This document shows, one piece after another, positions 1 to 7,264 of a DNA stretch of 12,049 nucleotides (position 1 is the stretch's first letter; each line of letters begins with the position of its first letter). The position numbers were made by a program, and so were the translations under genes. This DNA comes from Alphaproteobacteria bacterium (lineage in GTDB: Bacteria > Pseudomonadota > Alphaproteobacteria > Rickettsiales > UBA3002). Under the pieces are notes generated by a model. The model saw only the letters and a list, made by a program, of their open reading frames with translations, was not told where the DNA came from and ran no database searches. The stretch lies in NCBI GenBank assembly GCA_021732545.1, contig JAKFUW010000083.1, positions 1 to 12,049 of the forward strand, in the 5' to 3' direction.

Positions 1-1
1 G

Positions 2-418
2 TTGCTCGCCAAATGGGCGTTACCGCGCATTCAATCGGTGTTAGATCGCCGCGATGCGCAAGTTAAAGCCGATCTGGATGCGGCGCAAGCCGCTAAATCT
101 GCTGCACAAGAAGCCAAACGTGCTTACGAGAAAGATCACAGCCAGGCGCGCGACAAAGCCAATGCGTTGATTGCTGCGGCGCAGTCTGCCATTGGCACGA
201 TGATGGCAACCGAGCAAACCGCGCTCGATGCAAAGCTCGATGATGAAATGAATCATCTGCAAGCCACCATCACCGGACGTATGGCGAGCTTCAGCCTCGC
301 GATGGAGCCTGAAGTAAACGCCGTTGCCTCGCTGATTGTCAGCACGCTCACTGGCACCAAGCCCGATGATGCCACCTTGAAAAATAGCGTGAAATTAGCC
401 TTGCAGGATGCTCACTGA
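2..418 (+). CDS. atpF': F0F1 ATP synthase subunit b' (5'-truncated by window edge)
   Basis: This is the C-terminal 138 or so residues of a b-type peripheral-stalk subunit of the F-type ATP synthase, which ties the F1 head to the membrane a/c sector. Visible are the segment after the membrane helix (LPRIQSVLDRRDAQVKADLD) and a long Ala/Lys/Glu-rich alpha-helix with heptad character, as in b' proteins. The reading frame is open to the left edge, so the N-terminal membrane anchor is missing and the TTG at position 2 is not a real start. The b' assignment rests on gene order: in alphaproteobacteria b' precedes b, and here a second b-type gene follows with a TGATG overlap (stop 416-418, next start 418). 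b and b' are hard to tell apart from sequence alone, but the order supports b' first. The a and c subunit genes would be expected just upstream, outside the window. Confidence 0.9.
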   Translation: MLAKWALPRIQSVLDRRDAQVKADLDAAQAAKSAAQEAKRAYEKDHSQARDKANALIAAAQSAIGTMMATEQTALDAKLDDEMNHLQATITGRMASFSLAMEPEVNAVASLIVSTLTGTKPDDATLKNSVKLALQDAH

Positions 419-906
419 TGGACGCGATCATTCAAGAACCAAAAATCTGGGTAGCGGTTGCATTCTTTTTGTTCATGCTGGGTTTCATCCGTTTTGCGTT
501 GCCGATGATATTGCGCGGCCTCGATAATCGTGCAGGCGCGATCGCAACGGAACTCAGCGAAGCCACTCGCTTGCGTAATGAGGCGCAAAGCTTGCTCGAT
601 CAATATCGCCAACATCAGGCCGATGTGATGAAAGAATCAGCCGACATGTTAGAGCATGCGCGCTTAGAGACCGAAAATATGAAAAAAGACGCCGCTGCAG
701 CGCTGCAAACCATGATTGAGCGCCGCACCAAACTCGCCCATGAACGCATTGCCCGCGCCGAATCTGACGCACTGACCGCGATGAAGCGCCAACTGAGCAC
801 CGTGGCGATTGCGGCAGCGACCTCGATTGTGTCACAAGCGCCTGCTGATTCTGGTGCAGCGCTGACCGAAGATACGCTCAAAGCCTTGGATCGTCTGGTT
901 CATTAA
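418..906 (+). CDS. atpF: F0F1 ATP synthase subunit b
   Basis: This is a complete 162-residue b subunit, a normal length for the family. A single N-terminal membrane helix (about residues 10-30, WVAVAFFLFMLGFIRFALP) is followed by a long charged amphipathic helix (about 35-135) that forms the peripheral stalk. The hinge LRGLDNRAGAIATEL resembles the start of family b subunits. The start is the ATG overlapping the b' stop by one base, with an AGGA Shine-Dalgarno-like site at 405-408, nine bases upstream. The overlap points to translational coupling, which would suit a stalk that is a b/b' heterodimer. No F1 genes (delta, alpha, gamma, beta, epsilon) follow, as is usual in alphaproteobacteria, where the F0 and F1 operons are separate. 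Confidence 0.95.
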   Translation: MDAIIQEPKIWVAVAFFLFMLGFIRFALPMILRGLDNRAGAIATELSEATRLRNEAQSLLDQYRQHQADVMKESADMLEHARLETENMKKDAAAALQTMIERRTKLAHERIARAESDALTAMKRQLSTVAIAAATSIVSQAPADSGAALTEDTLKALDRLVH

Positions 907-910
907 GCGC

Positions 911-1714
911 ATGGATACGTTGCTGCGTATCCTCATCATCATCCTTTTATCTGTTCCTAGCTCTGCCCTTGCTGGCGCATGGTTGCAACCGCTTGCGGAA
1001 GGTTATGGCTCGCTAAACGCAACCTATTATCGCAGCGATCGCTTTTGGGATGGACGCGGAGATTCTCGCAAGCAACCCACCTTCACCAAGCTTGAACTGA
1101 ATCCTTATGCGGAATATGGAGTCACGAGTGAAACAACCATTGGCGCGAATCTGTTTATTCAACAACTGAGCCAAAATAACCGTGATAATTGGGCGTTATC
1201 CGATAGTGAAATCTTCAGTCGCCATCACATTATCGCACAGGATAACCTTGTGGTTTCATTGGAACCGCTCATCAAATTTCCGAGTTTCCACGCGAGTAAT
1301 CATCTGCCTAAAGGCGGCAGCGATCGCTTCGATGCGCAGCTCGCACTGATGGCTGGCTATGGCTTTGAGTGGCTGGGATATTATCATTATATGGATAGCA
1401 CTGTTGCCTATCGCCACCGCTTAGATTCCGCACTGGGCGATCAGCTCAAATCCCGCGTGGCGCTAGGAATTTCGATCAGCGATAGCATCCAACTCATCCC
1501 TGCACTTAGTTATACTCACAGCCTTGAATCGCCCGCTACCATGCCATTTTCCGAATCCGGCCAGACCAACTATCATCTGCTCAAAGCCGAGTTTGCGATG
1601 GCCTACACATTACCCACGCAGCATGTGGTTCAGTTAGGGTTTTTCAAACATCTGCAAGGGCGCAATGCAGGGCAAGGTAACGGCTTTACAATTGGCATCG
1701 CGCAGGCATTTTGA
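911..1714 (+). CDS. Putative outer-membrane beta-barrel protein, function unknown
   Basis: The 267-residue product starts with a signal peptide: a hydrophobic stretch at residues 4-16 and a likely cleavage site ALA|GAW after residue 21. The mature part is rich in alternating aromatic/polar strands (for example ELNPYAEYGVTSETTIGANL and FAMAYTLPTQHVVQLGFF) and ends in phenylalanine (GIAQAF), the classical outer-membrane assembly signal. It resembles the loose group of small barrels annotated as MetA-pathway/transporter-like outer-membrane proteins, but I cannot name a substrate. The ATG lies four bases after the atpF stop with no clear Shine-Dalgarno site, so it is probably translated by coupling from the atp mRNA. 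It may simply be read through from that operon. Nothing in the sequence ties it to ATP synthesis. Confidence 0.65.
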   Translation: MDTLLRILIIILLSVPSSALAGAWLQPLAEGYGSLNATYYRSDRFWDGRGDSRKQPTFTKLELNPYAEYGVTSETTIGANLFIQQLSQNNRDNWALSDSEIFSRHHIIAQDNLVVSLEPLIKFPSFHASNHLPKGGSDRFDAQLALMAGYGFEWLGYYHYMDSTVAYRHRLDSALGDQLKSRVALGISISDSIQLIPALSYTHSLESPATMPFSESGQTNYHLLKAEFAMAYTLPTQHVVQLGFFKHLQGRNAGQGNGFTIGIAQAF

Positions 1715-1742
1715 GATGAAATGGTTGCTTCATGATGGATTC

Positions 1743-1825
1743 GTCTTTGCGAGGAGTGAGTGCAACGAACGACGCGGCAATCCATGGATTGCTTCGCATC
1801 ACCCTTCGGGCTTGCTCGCAATGAC
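1743..1825. repeat. Palindromic intergenic repeat element A (83 bp)
   Basis: This is an imperfect inverted repeat. The left end GTCTTTGCGAG (1743-1753) pairs with the right end CTCGCAATGAC (1815-1825), and the centre is a perfect 16-bp palindrome, GCAATCCATGGATTGC (1777-1792). The ends and the GCAATCC core resemble a type of dispersed palindromic repeat seen in many bacterial genomes (GTCATTGCGAG...GCAATCC). It lies between the barrel gene and the glycosyltransferase, 21 bp before the latter's start. No T-tract follows, so it is not an obvious intrinsic terminator, though the transcript could fold. The glycosyltransferase frame stays open back through part of the element from 1760. Confidence 0.75.
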
Positions 1826-1846
1826 ATAACCGATAAGAATATATAT

Positions 1847-3709
1847 ATGAAACCACCTCCGCTCGGTCAGATATTACTCAAACATAACGCGATTGATGCG
1901 CAGCAACTAGCTGTGGCGCTCGCCTCGAAAGATCGTGCGCGGCTGGGTGATACACTGGCCAACAACAACATCATCAACCCGCTGCAATTAGGTGTAGCAC
2001 TGGCCGAACAAGCGCAGCTACCCTTCATCAATCTGCGCGATACTCCCGCCGATGCCGCGCTACTTGCACAAGATGACATCGCTTTTTACCGCGACTATCA
2101 GAGCATCCCATGGCAGCGCGAACATAACCAACTCGTCATTGTATGCGCGCAGATCAATGCCGAAATCATGAACGCATGGCGCGCACACACCGCTGAACCG
2201 CTTGCCTTTGCCATTGCCTCACCGCGCGATATTCACGCATCTATCAACGAGATTTTAGGCCAAACAATCGAACAAAAAACTCGCAGACATTTGCGCGACT
2301 ACTATCCGCAATGGTCGGCCTATCATACCTTTGCGCGCGATCAACGCTTTGCATGCCTGCTGTTATTTGCAACGATTGCAGCGTGCACCGCATGGAACCC
2401 TCATGCCACGCTAATCGCCATCATCGCCATCACCGCGATGTTTTACAGCGGCACGCTGGGGTTGAAATGGATGCTCTATCTGTTCCGCGCCCGCAGTGAT
2501 GTAACATATGATGATGTCGCCGGTGACGCCCTACCTATTTACACAGTACTCGTACCGCTTTACCGCGAACAAGAGGGTGTGGCGCGATTACTGAAATCCA
2601 TCGCCGCGCTCGATTATCCCAAACACAAGCTCGATGTGAAACTGGTGACCGAAGCCGATGATGCGCCGACCATTGCCGCGATCATCGCGCAGCGCCCGCC
2701 TGCCTATTGCGAGATTATCCGCGTGCCACCCTCACAGCCTCGCACCAAACCAAAGGCCTGCAACTATGCGATGGCCTTTGCACGCGGCGACTATGTGGTG
2801 ATATTCGACGCCGAAGACCAGCCCGAACCAATGCAGCTTCGCAAAGCCGTTGCGGCCTTTGCCGCGTCGCCGACCGATGTGGTGTGCCTGCAAGCGCGCC
2901 TGAATTATTATAACGCGCCCGAAAACCTGCTCACTAAACTTTTTGCGCTGGAATATGCGTGTTTGTTTGACTTTATGCTGCCAGGACTTCAGGCGCTAGG
3001 CATCCCCATTCCACTGGGCGGCACCAGCAACCATATCCGAACGCAAACCCTGCGTGAGGTGGGCGAATGGGACCCGTATAATGTCACCGAAGACGCCGAT
3101 TTAGGGATGCGCCTTGCATTGCATGGCTACAGCACCCGTGTGCTGGATTCGATCACGTTGGAGGAAGCGCCGCTGCGCTTATCCGCATGGCACCATCAGC
3201 GCGCACGGTGGATTAAGGGCTATATGCAAACCTGGCTGGTGTATATGCGCGCGCCAGTTCATTTATACCGCACGCTGGGGCCGATTGGTTTTTGGGGATT
3301 TCAGTTTTTTATCGGTGGCCCGTGTTTAGTGTTTTTGCTCTCGCCACTGTTGTGGGGGCTGTGCGCGGTATGGGCTCTGGGGCTGATGCCCGCCCTGCAT
3401 TTGCCGCAAGCACTCAGCCATCTGTGTATCGCGCTGTTTGTGCTGGGCACCGTTAGCCATATCTGGCTCGCTTACCGCGCAGCACGAAACTGGAAGTGGA
3501 AAGGCATGACGCTCGCCATCATCACCTACCCTTTTTATTGGTTTTTGCATTCGATTGCGAGCTTTCGTGCCCTGCGCCAGCTTATCACCTGCCCGCATCA
3601 CTGGGACAAAACCACCCACAGTGTGAGTCGGTTTTCACCCATCACAACGGATTCAGTGGCTATTACAGAAGAAAAAACCCAAAGAGCTCGGGGTGTTGAG
3701 GGAAAGTAG
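1847..3709 (+). CDS. Membrane GT2-family glycosyltransferase with N-terminal MshEN/GspE-N-like domain
   Basis: The protein has 620 residues from ATG 1847. Residues about 5-55 hold two tandem 24-residue MshEN-like motifs (LGQILL...LAVAL and RLGDTL...LGVALAEQ), followed by the rest of a GspE-N-like domain to about 140. Two membrane helices follow (about 166-182 and 186-204). The GT-A catalytic domain (about 230-460) has TVLVPLYRE, DAED (321-324), TEDAD (414-418) and QRARW (451-455), the D,D,D,QxxRW signature of processive cellulose-synthase-like enzymes. C-terminal membrane helices span about 478-575. It should polymerise or transfer a sugar at the inner membrane from a nucleotide-sugar; the product is unknown. 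The frame is open 29 codons further upstream, but that extension is encoded in repeat A, so I chose the ATG before KPPPLGQILL. No clear Shine-Dalgarno site is seen. Confidence 0.88.
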   Translation: MKPPPLGQILLKHNAIDAQQLAVALASKDRARLGDTLANNNIINPLQLGVALAEQAQLPFINLRDTPADAALLAQDDIAFYRDYQSIPWQREHNQLVIVCAQINAEIMNAWRAHTAEPLAFAIASPRDIHASINEILGQTIEQKTRRHLRDYYPQWSAYHTFARDQRFACLLLFATIAACTAWNPHATLIAIIAITAMFYSGTLGLKWMLYLFRARSDVTYDDVAGDALPIYTVLVPLYREQEGVARLLKSIAALDYPKHKLDVKLVTEADDAPTIAAIIAQRPPAYCEIIRVPPSQPRTKPKACNYAMAFARGDYVVIFDAEDQPEPMQLRKAVAAFAASPTDVVCLQARLNYYNAPENLLTKLFALEYACLFDFMLPGLQALGIPIPLGGTSNHIRTQTLREVGEWDPYNVTEDADLGMRLALHGYSTRVLDSITLEEAPLRLSAWHHQRARWIKGYMQTWLVYMRAPVHLYRTLGPIGFWGFQFFIGGPCLVFLLSPLLWGLCAVWALGLMPALHLPQALSHLCIALFVLGTVSHIWLAYRAARNWKWKGMTLAIITYPFYWFLHSIASFRALRQLITCPHHWDKTTHSVSRFSPITTDSVAITEEKTQRARGVEGK

Positions 3710-3711
3710 AC

Positions 3712-3837
3712 TTAACCCTGACGCGCTTTCATGCGTGGGTTGACCTTATTGATGACGTAAATGCGGCCTTTACGGCGAACCACGCGGCAGTTTTTGTCAC
3801 GTTTTTTGGCTGATTTTAAAGAGCTTAATACCTTCAT
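3712..3837 (-). CDS. rpmJ: 50S ribosomal protein L36
   Basis: This 41-residue basic protein begins MKVLSSLKSAKKRDKNCRVV and ends NPRMKARQG, matching alphaproteobacterial L36. It is the zinc-independent form: it has one cysteine and lacks the four-ligand (CxxC-type) zinc site of canonical L36. It is part of the large ribosomal subunit. The start is ATG at 3835-3837, with AAAGGA about ten bases upstream. The frame is open further upstream, but that extension is cysteine-rich and unlike L36, so I rejected it. The stop lies 2 bp from the stop of the convergent glycosyltransferase. It is a stand-alone gene, as is usual in alphaproteobacteria, and divergent from the helicase. Confidence 0.95.
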   Translation of the reverse strand: MKVLSSLKSAKKRDKNCRVVRRKGRIYVINKVNPRMKARQG

Positions 3838-3912
3838 AACACATACGTCCTTTGTTCGAAGGCGTTTTTTAGCGCTCACCATGCTCGGTGTCAACCCTTT
3901 TTGTGGATTTTT

Positions 3913-3945
3913 ATAGTACCGCTTGCATAGGTTGCACGATTTGCA
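3913..3945. promoter_or_regulatory. Intergenic region with 9-bp-phased TTGCA repeats and candidate rpmJ -10
   Basis: The 166-bp gap between divergent rpmJ and the helicase gene should hold both promoters. On the minus strand TACTAT (3913-3918) is a plausible -10 box for rpmJ, but I see no well-spaced -35. Next to it TTGCA occurs three times at exact 9-bp steps on the plus strand (3923-3927, 3932-3936, 3941-3945). This could be a protein-binding array or chance. The helicase side has only a weak TTTATA-like box at about 3984-3989. Confidence 0.3.
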
Positions 3946-4003
3946 GCAAGACAACACAGTAAAAGCATTTGCCAATAGCTGCGTTTTATAGGTACAACAC
4001 CGC

Positions 4004-5293
4004 ATGAACCACGCAGCAACCATTGCCTCAAGCTCTCAAGCACCCACCATCACCTCAGAATTTCAGCAGGCGTTTGACCAACTGGAAAAAACCGAAAACA
4101 ACATCTTTTTAACCGGCAAAGCGGGTACTGGAAAATCAACGTTTCTGCACTATTTTCGTGGGCTAACCAAAAAAAACATTGCGGTAGTGGCGCCCACTGG
4201 CGTGGCTGCGCTGAATGTCAGTGGGCAAACCATCCATTCCTTCTTTCGCCTGAAACCCTCTTTTGTAGATGTAACTGCGCTTAAACCCAACCGCTCGCGC
4301 ATTCTGAAAGAATTGGAGCTGCTGATTATCGATGAGATTTCGATGGTGCGTGCCGATGTGTTCGACGGTATCGACCATAGCCTGCGTTTGGCACGCAAAA
4401 ACAACCTGCCCTTTGGCGGCGTGCAAGTGTGTATCATCGGTGATTTATTCCAGCTTCCGCCCGTGGTTTCGCGCGAGGAAAAAGCCTTTTATGAACAATA
4501 TTATGCATCGCCTTTTTTCTTTTGCACAAACGCTTATAAGGAAGGTGATTTTAAAACCATCCAGTTCAATACCATCCACCGTCAAAACGATAGCGCCTTC
4601 ATCGGGATTCTCAACGCCATCCGCGCGGGCACCTGCGATGCTGCCGAACTCGAGGCGCTCAATAGTCGCCACAACCCCAAAGCAACGCCTGCGGTTGGCA
4701 CCTTGGTGCTCACCACCACCAACGCGCTGGCCGAAGACATCAACAATACGAAGCTCGCCAAAACCACAGGCAAAGCCCGCTCTTATGCTGGAAAATCGAG
4801 TGGCGACTTTGGAATGAAGGGCGGCAGACTCCCCGCCCCCGAAGCCTTGCAGCTAAAAATTGGCGCGCAGGTGATGTTTGTGAAAAATGATTCGGAAGGC
4901 CGCTGGGTCAATGGCAGCATCGGCATTGTGCAAAAACTGGAATCCGAATCCATCACCGTTAGCATCGGCGACAGTGTGCATGAGGTGAAGCCCGAAAAAT
5001 GGAAAAGTGTGGGTTATGAATTTGAAGAAGAAGAAGGCAAGATTGTTGAAAAAACGCTTGGCACCTACACGCAATTTCCGCTTAACCTTGCATGGGCGAT
5101 TACCATTCATAAAAGCCAGGGCAAAACGCTTGAACGCGTGATCATCGATTTAGGGTCTGGTGCGTTTGCCGCTGGCCAGCTTTATGTGGCGCTTTCGCGG
5201 TGTAAATCGCTCGCGGGCATCGCGCTCAAACAACCCGTCACCCACACCGACATCCGCTGCGATGAACAGGTGATCGAGTTTATGAATGGCTGA
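4004..5293 (+). CDS. Pif1/RecD2-like superfamily 1B DNA helicase
   Basis: The 429-residue protein carries the SF1B helicase motifs in order: Walker A GKAGTGKST (38-46), motif Ia APTGVAAL (63-70), Walker B LLIIDEIS (106-113), motif III GDLFQLPP (146-153), motif IV-like IHRQ (191-194), motif V TIHKSQGKTL (367-376) and motif VI YVALSRC (394-400). The GDxxQLPP and late HKSQGxT motifs are typical of Pif1-like enzymes, which unwind DNA 5' to 3' and act on stalled forks or G-quadruplexes; that role here is inferred from the family. It is a compact helicase core with no extra nuclease or zinc-finger domain visible. The start is ATG 4004, with only a weak AGG upstream. It is divergent from rpmJ, and its stop is one base from the convergent methyltransferase stop. 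Confidence 0.88.
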   Translation: MNHAATIASSSQAPTITSEFQQAFDQLEKTENNIFLTGKAGTGKSTFLHYFRGLTKKNIAVVAPTGVAALNVSGQTIHSFFRLKPSFVDVTALKPNRSRILKELELLIIDEISMVRADVFDGIDHSLRLARKNNLPFGGVQVCIIGDLFQLPPVVSREEKAFYEQYYASPFFFCTNAYKEGDFKTIQFNTIHRQNDSAFIGILNAIRAGTCDAAELEALNSRHNPKATPAVGTLVLTTTNALAEDINNTKLAKTTGKARSYAGKSSGDFGMKGGRLPAPEALQLKIGAQVMFVKNDSEGRWVNGSIGIVQKLESESITVSIGDSVHEVKPEKWKSVGYEFEEEEGKIVEKTLGTYTQFPLNLAWAITIHKSQGKTLERVIIDLGSGAFAAGQLYVALSRCKSLAGIALKQPVTHTDIRCDEQVIEFMNG

Positions 5294-5294
5294 T

Positions 5295-6470
5295 TTATTT
5301 TAGCAACCGCTCCAACGCATGAAAGCCAATGCCAAATTGTGCTTTGGTGGCGGCGATGGAGATGCGAATAGCATCTATTTCGTGAGGTTTGAAGCTCGCC
5401 TTCGTGCCGATAATCATCACATTTTTGGGTGTGTGTTCACCTGCGATAAATTCAAATAGCTGGGTTTTATACCCACCAAGCTCCATATATTGCGCGCGCA
5501 GACCATCGGTGATCATCTCGGCCATGCGCTCGGCGTAGGTGCCGTGACGCAGCAAAAATTCAAGTGCATGACCTGCAACTGGTTTCATCTCGCGCCTGAT
5601 TTGCTTATGGCAACACAGCGCCACCACAATCAGCGCGGCACCTGCTTGCATCGCCTTGGCAATCGCATCGTCGGTTGCAGTGTCGCACGCATGCAGCGCA
5701 ATGATAATCTGTGCGCCCGCGCAATCATAATCGGCAATCGATCCTTGCTCAAAGCGCAGGTCATCAAAAGCTGAAGCTTTGGCAATCTCATTACATTGCG
5801 TCACCAATTCGGCGCGATATTCCACTCCCACCAGATGCACGTTGCGTTTAAGTGTATTAGCAACATGATCATACAGCGCGAAGGTCAGATATCCCTTGCC
5901 CGCGCCCATATCCACAATGCGCAATGGCTCGGCAGGTTGCAGGCGCTTAATATGCGCATCGAGGATTTCGACATATTTGTTGATCTGGCGGAATTTATCC
6001 TGCGCATTATGATGCACTTTTCCATGTTTATCCGTTATGCCCAGCGCGTGCAGATAGTGTTTATTATTGGCTTCAACCACATGGTTTTTGGCGCGATCAT
6101 GCGATAAAGCGGGCGCGGTTTTTTGGCTGGCGGGAAAGTGCGCGAGCACAAATTCATCATTCTTTTGTGTGATCGTCATATCGGCTTGAGTGGTGAATAA
6201 TTTGGCGGCACAAAACTGCGCGCGCAGTGAATCATCAATCAACGCCATACTTTCATCGTGCGTATAATTTTTGACAATATCGCGGGTTTGATGATGGTAG
6301 GTAAAGCTGAGTTTAAGCTCGCGCTTGATTATAATCGGGCGCACATCGATGGATTTTAAATCACCCGCTGCAATGGTTGGTTTGCTGAGCGAAAGCTTCA
6401 CCAACGTGCCATTTTCAAACGCGGTTTTGAATGCATCGAGCCATTGGGAAAGTGCGAGATTTTGTGTCAT
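5295..6470 (-). CDS. Class I SAM-dependent methyltransferase, METTL25/RRNAD1-like (Methyltransf_32)
   Basis: The protein has 391 residues. After an N-terminal region of about 130 residues with no motif I recognise comes a Rossmann methyltransferase: motif I VDMGAGKGYLTF (186-197), the acidic post-I position in HLVGVEYRAEL (212-222), and the family-type LHACDTATD (259-267) and VVALCCHKQ (282-290). The LHACD and CCHK motifs are characteristic of the Methyltransf_32 group, which includes METTL25 and RRNAD1; the bacterial substrate is not known to me. Its ATG directly follows the znuB TAG stop (6471-6473) with no gap. A GAGAGGG Shine-Dalgarno site lies inside the last znuB codons, so it is the third gene of a znuC-znuB unit and probably translationally coupled. 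Regulation with zinc import is an inference from this position. Confidence 0.82.
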   Translation of the reverse strand: MTQNLALSQWLDAFKTAFENGTLVKLSLSKPTIAAGDLKSIDVRPIIIKRELKLSFTYHHQTRDIVKNYTHDESMALIDDSLRAQFCAAKLFTTQADMTITQKNDEFVLAHFPASQKTAPALSHDRAKNHVVEANNKHYLHALGITDKHGKVHHNAQDKFRQINKYVEILDAHIKRLQPAEPLRIVDMGAGKGYLTFALYDHVANTLKRNVHLVGVEYRAELVTQCNEIAKASAFDDLRFEQGSIADYDCAGAQIIIALHACDTATDDAIAKAMQAGAALIVVALCCHKQIRREMKPVAGHALEFLLRHGTYAERMAEMITDGLRAQYMELGGYKTQLFEFIAGEHTPKNVMIIGTKASFKPHEIDAIRISIAATKAQFGIGFHALERLLK

Positions 6471-7262
6471 CTAACGCCCTCTCAACAAGCCAATCGGCAT
6501 CAGCACCACAAACAACGCAGTCGATGCCACCACTATCATCGGCCCCGATGGCACATCGAATATCAGCGAGCCATAAAGCCCCAAAGACACCGCCACCATA
6601 CCGAGCAACGCCGCCACCACCGCCATGGTCTCAGGCGAGCGCACCAATTGGCGCGCCGTTGCCGCAGGGATAATCAGCAGCGACGTAATTAGCAAAATCC
6701 CCACAATCCTGATGGAAACTGCCACCACCAGCGTCATCAAAAACATAAACAGCAGGTGATGCACAAAGGTTTTCACGCCTTCAGCCTTCGCCAAATCTTC
6801 ATGCACCGTCATCAGCACCAATGACGACCACCGCCAGATTAAAACCGCCAGCACCACTGCACCCACACCATAAATCCAGATGATCTCACTCATATTTACG
6901 GTGAGCACATCGCCGAATAAATAGCTGTGCAAATCCACTCGCTGCGTGGTGATAAAACTCACCGCGACCATGCCGATAGACAACGCACCATGCGCTAAAA
7001 TCCCTAGCAACGTATCGGTTGCCAGCACGCGTTTATGTTGCAACCACACCAGCAGCGCCGCAAACAGCGAGCACACTCCAATGATTGCAAGATTCACATT
7101 GATGCCAGCCAGCAACCCCACCGCAATGCCCAGCAATGCACTGTGCGACAATGAATCGCCAAAATACGCCATACGTCGCCACACCACAAAGCACCCCACC
7201 ACCCCGCTCACCAGCGCAATTCCTAGCCCTGCGGCAAGCGCCCGAATCAAAAACTCATCCAT
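6471..7262 (-). CDS. znuB: Zinc ABC transporter permease ZnuB
   Basis: The 263-residue integral membrane permease belongs to the ABC-3 family, and ZnuB-like length and motifs are clear: WRRMAYFGDSLSHSALLG (28-45), a region rich in hydrophobic helices (about eight), and LLITSLLIIPAATARQL (190-206). With ZnuA and ZnuC it imports zinc across the inner membrane. I chose the ATG at 7260-7262 (MDEFLIR). The frame remains open to an ATG at 7412, but the extra 50 residues are encoded by the inserted palindromic element. An AAGGGG site (7270-7275) sits seven bases before the chosen start. The junction with znuC is separated by the 142-bp insertion/duplication described separately. The stop abuts the methyltransferase start. 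Confidence 0.93.
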   Translation of the reverse strand: MDEFLIRALAAGLGIALVSGVVGCFVVWRRMAYFGDSLSHSALLGIAVGLLAGINVNLAIIGVCSLFAALLVWLQHKRVLATDTLLGILAHGALSIGMVAVSFITTQRVDLHSYLFGDVLTVNMSEIIWIYGVGAVVLAVLIWRWSSLVLMTVHEDLAKAEGVKTFVHHLLFMFLMTLVVAVSIRIVGILLITSLLIIPAATARQLVRSPETMAVVAALLGMVAVSLGLYGSLIFDVPSGPMIVVASTALFVVLMPIGLLRGR

Positions 7263-7264
7263 GA
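7251..7264. repeat. 14-bp direct repeat, copy at znuB start (target-site-duplication-like)
   Basis: AAACTCATCCATGA here is identical to 7393-7406. On the minus strand it reads TCATGGATGAGTTT and contains the current znuB start (ATGGATGAG). The two copies bracket a 128-bp insert (7265-7392). The 14-bp identity stops at both ends, as expected of a target-site duplication. Confidence 0.75.

Noticed and set aside
1721..1742. ATGGTTGCTTC near 1721 resembling ATGGATTGCTTC inside repeat A (1784-1795), possible second half-element
   Set aside because: The match is short and imperfect and no inverted partner is present; likely chance.
1812..1840. Promoter TTGCTC-17-AAGAAT giving a leaderless glycosyltransferase mRNA
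   Set aside because: Both hexamers match the consensus poorly.
1760..1846. N-terminal extension of the glycosyltransferase from 1760
   Set aside because: It is encoded within repeat A, and the domain begins just after the ATG at 1847. Kept only as a possibility in the findings.
3838..4023. Cys-rich N-terminal extension of the rpmJ frame
   Set aside because: L36 is about 41 residues and starts at MKV; the extension crosses the promoter region and overlaps the helicase start.
4332..4817. 161-codon frame inside the helicase gene
   Set aside because: Out-of-frame shadow of a helicase gene whose conserved motifs run through the same interval in the real frame.
5250..5330. Bidirectional terminator between helicase and methyltransferase
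   Set aside because: A short T-rich stretch is present but I found no stable hairpin next to it.
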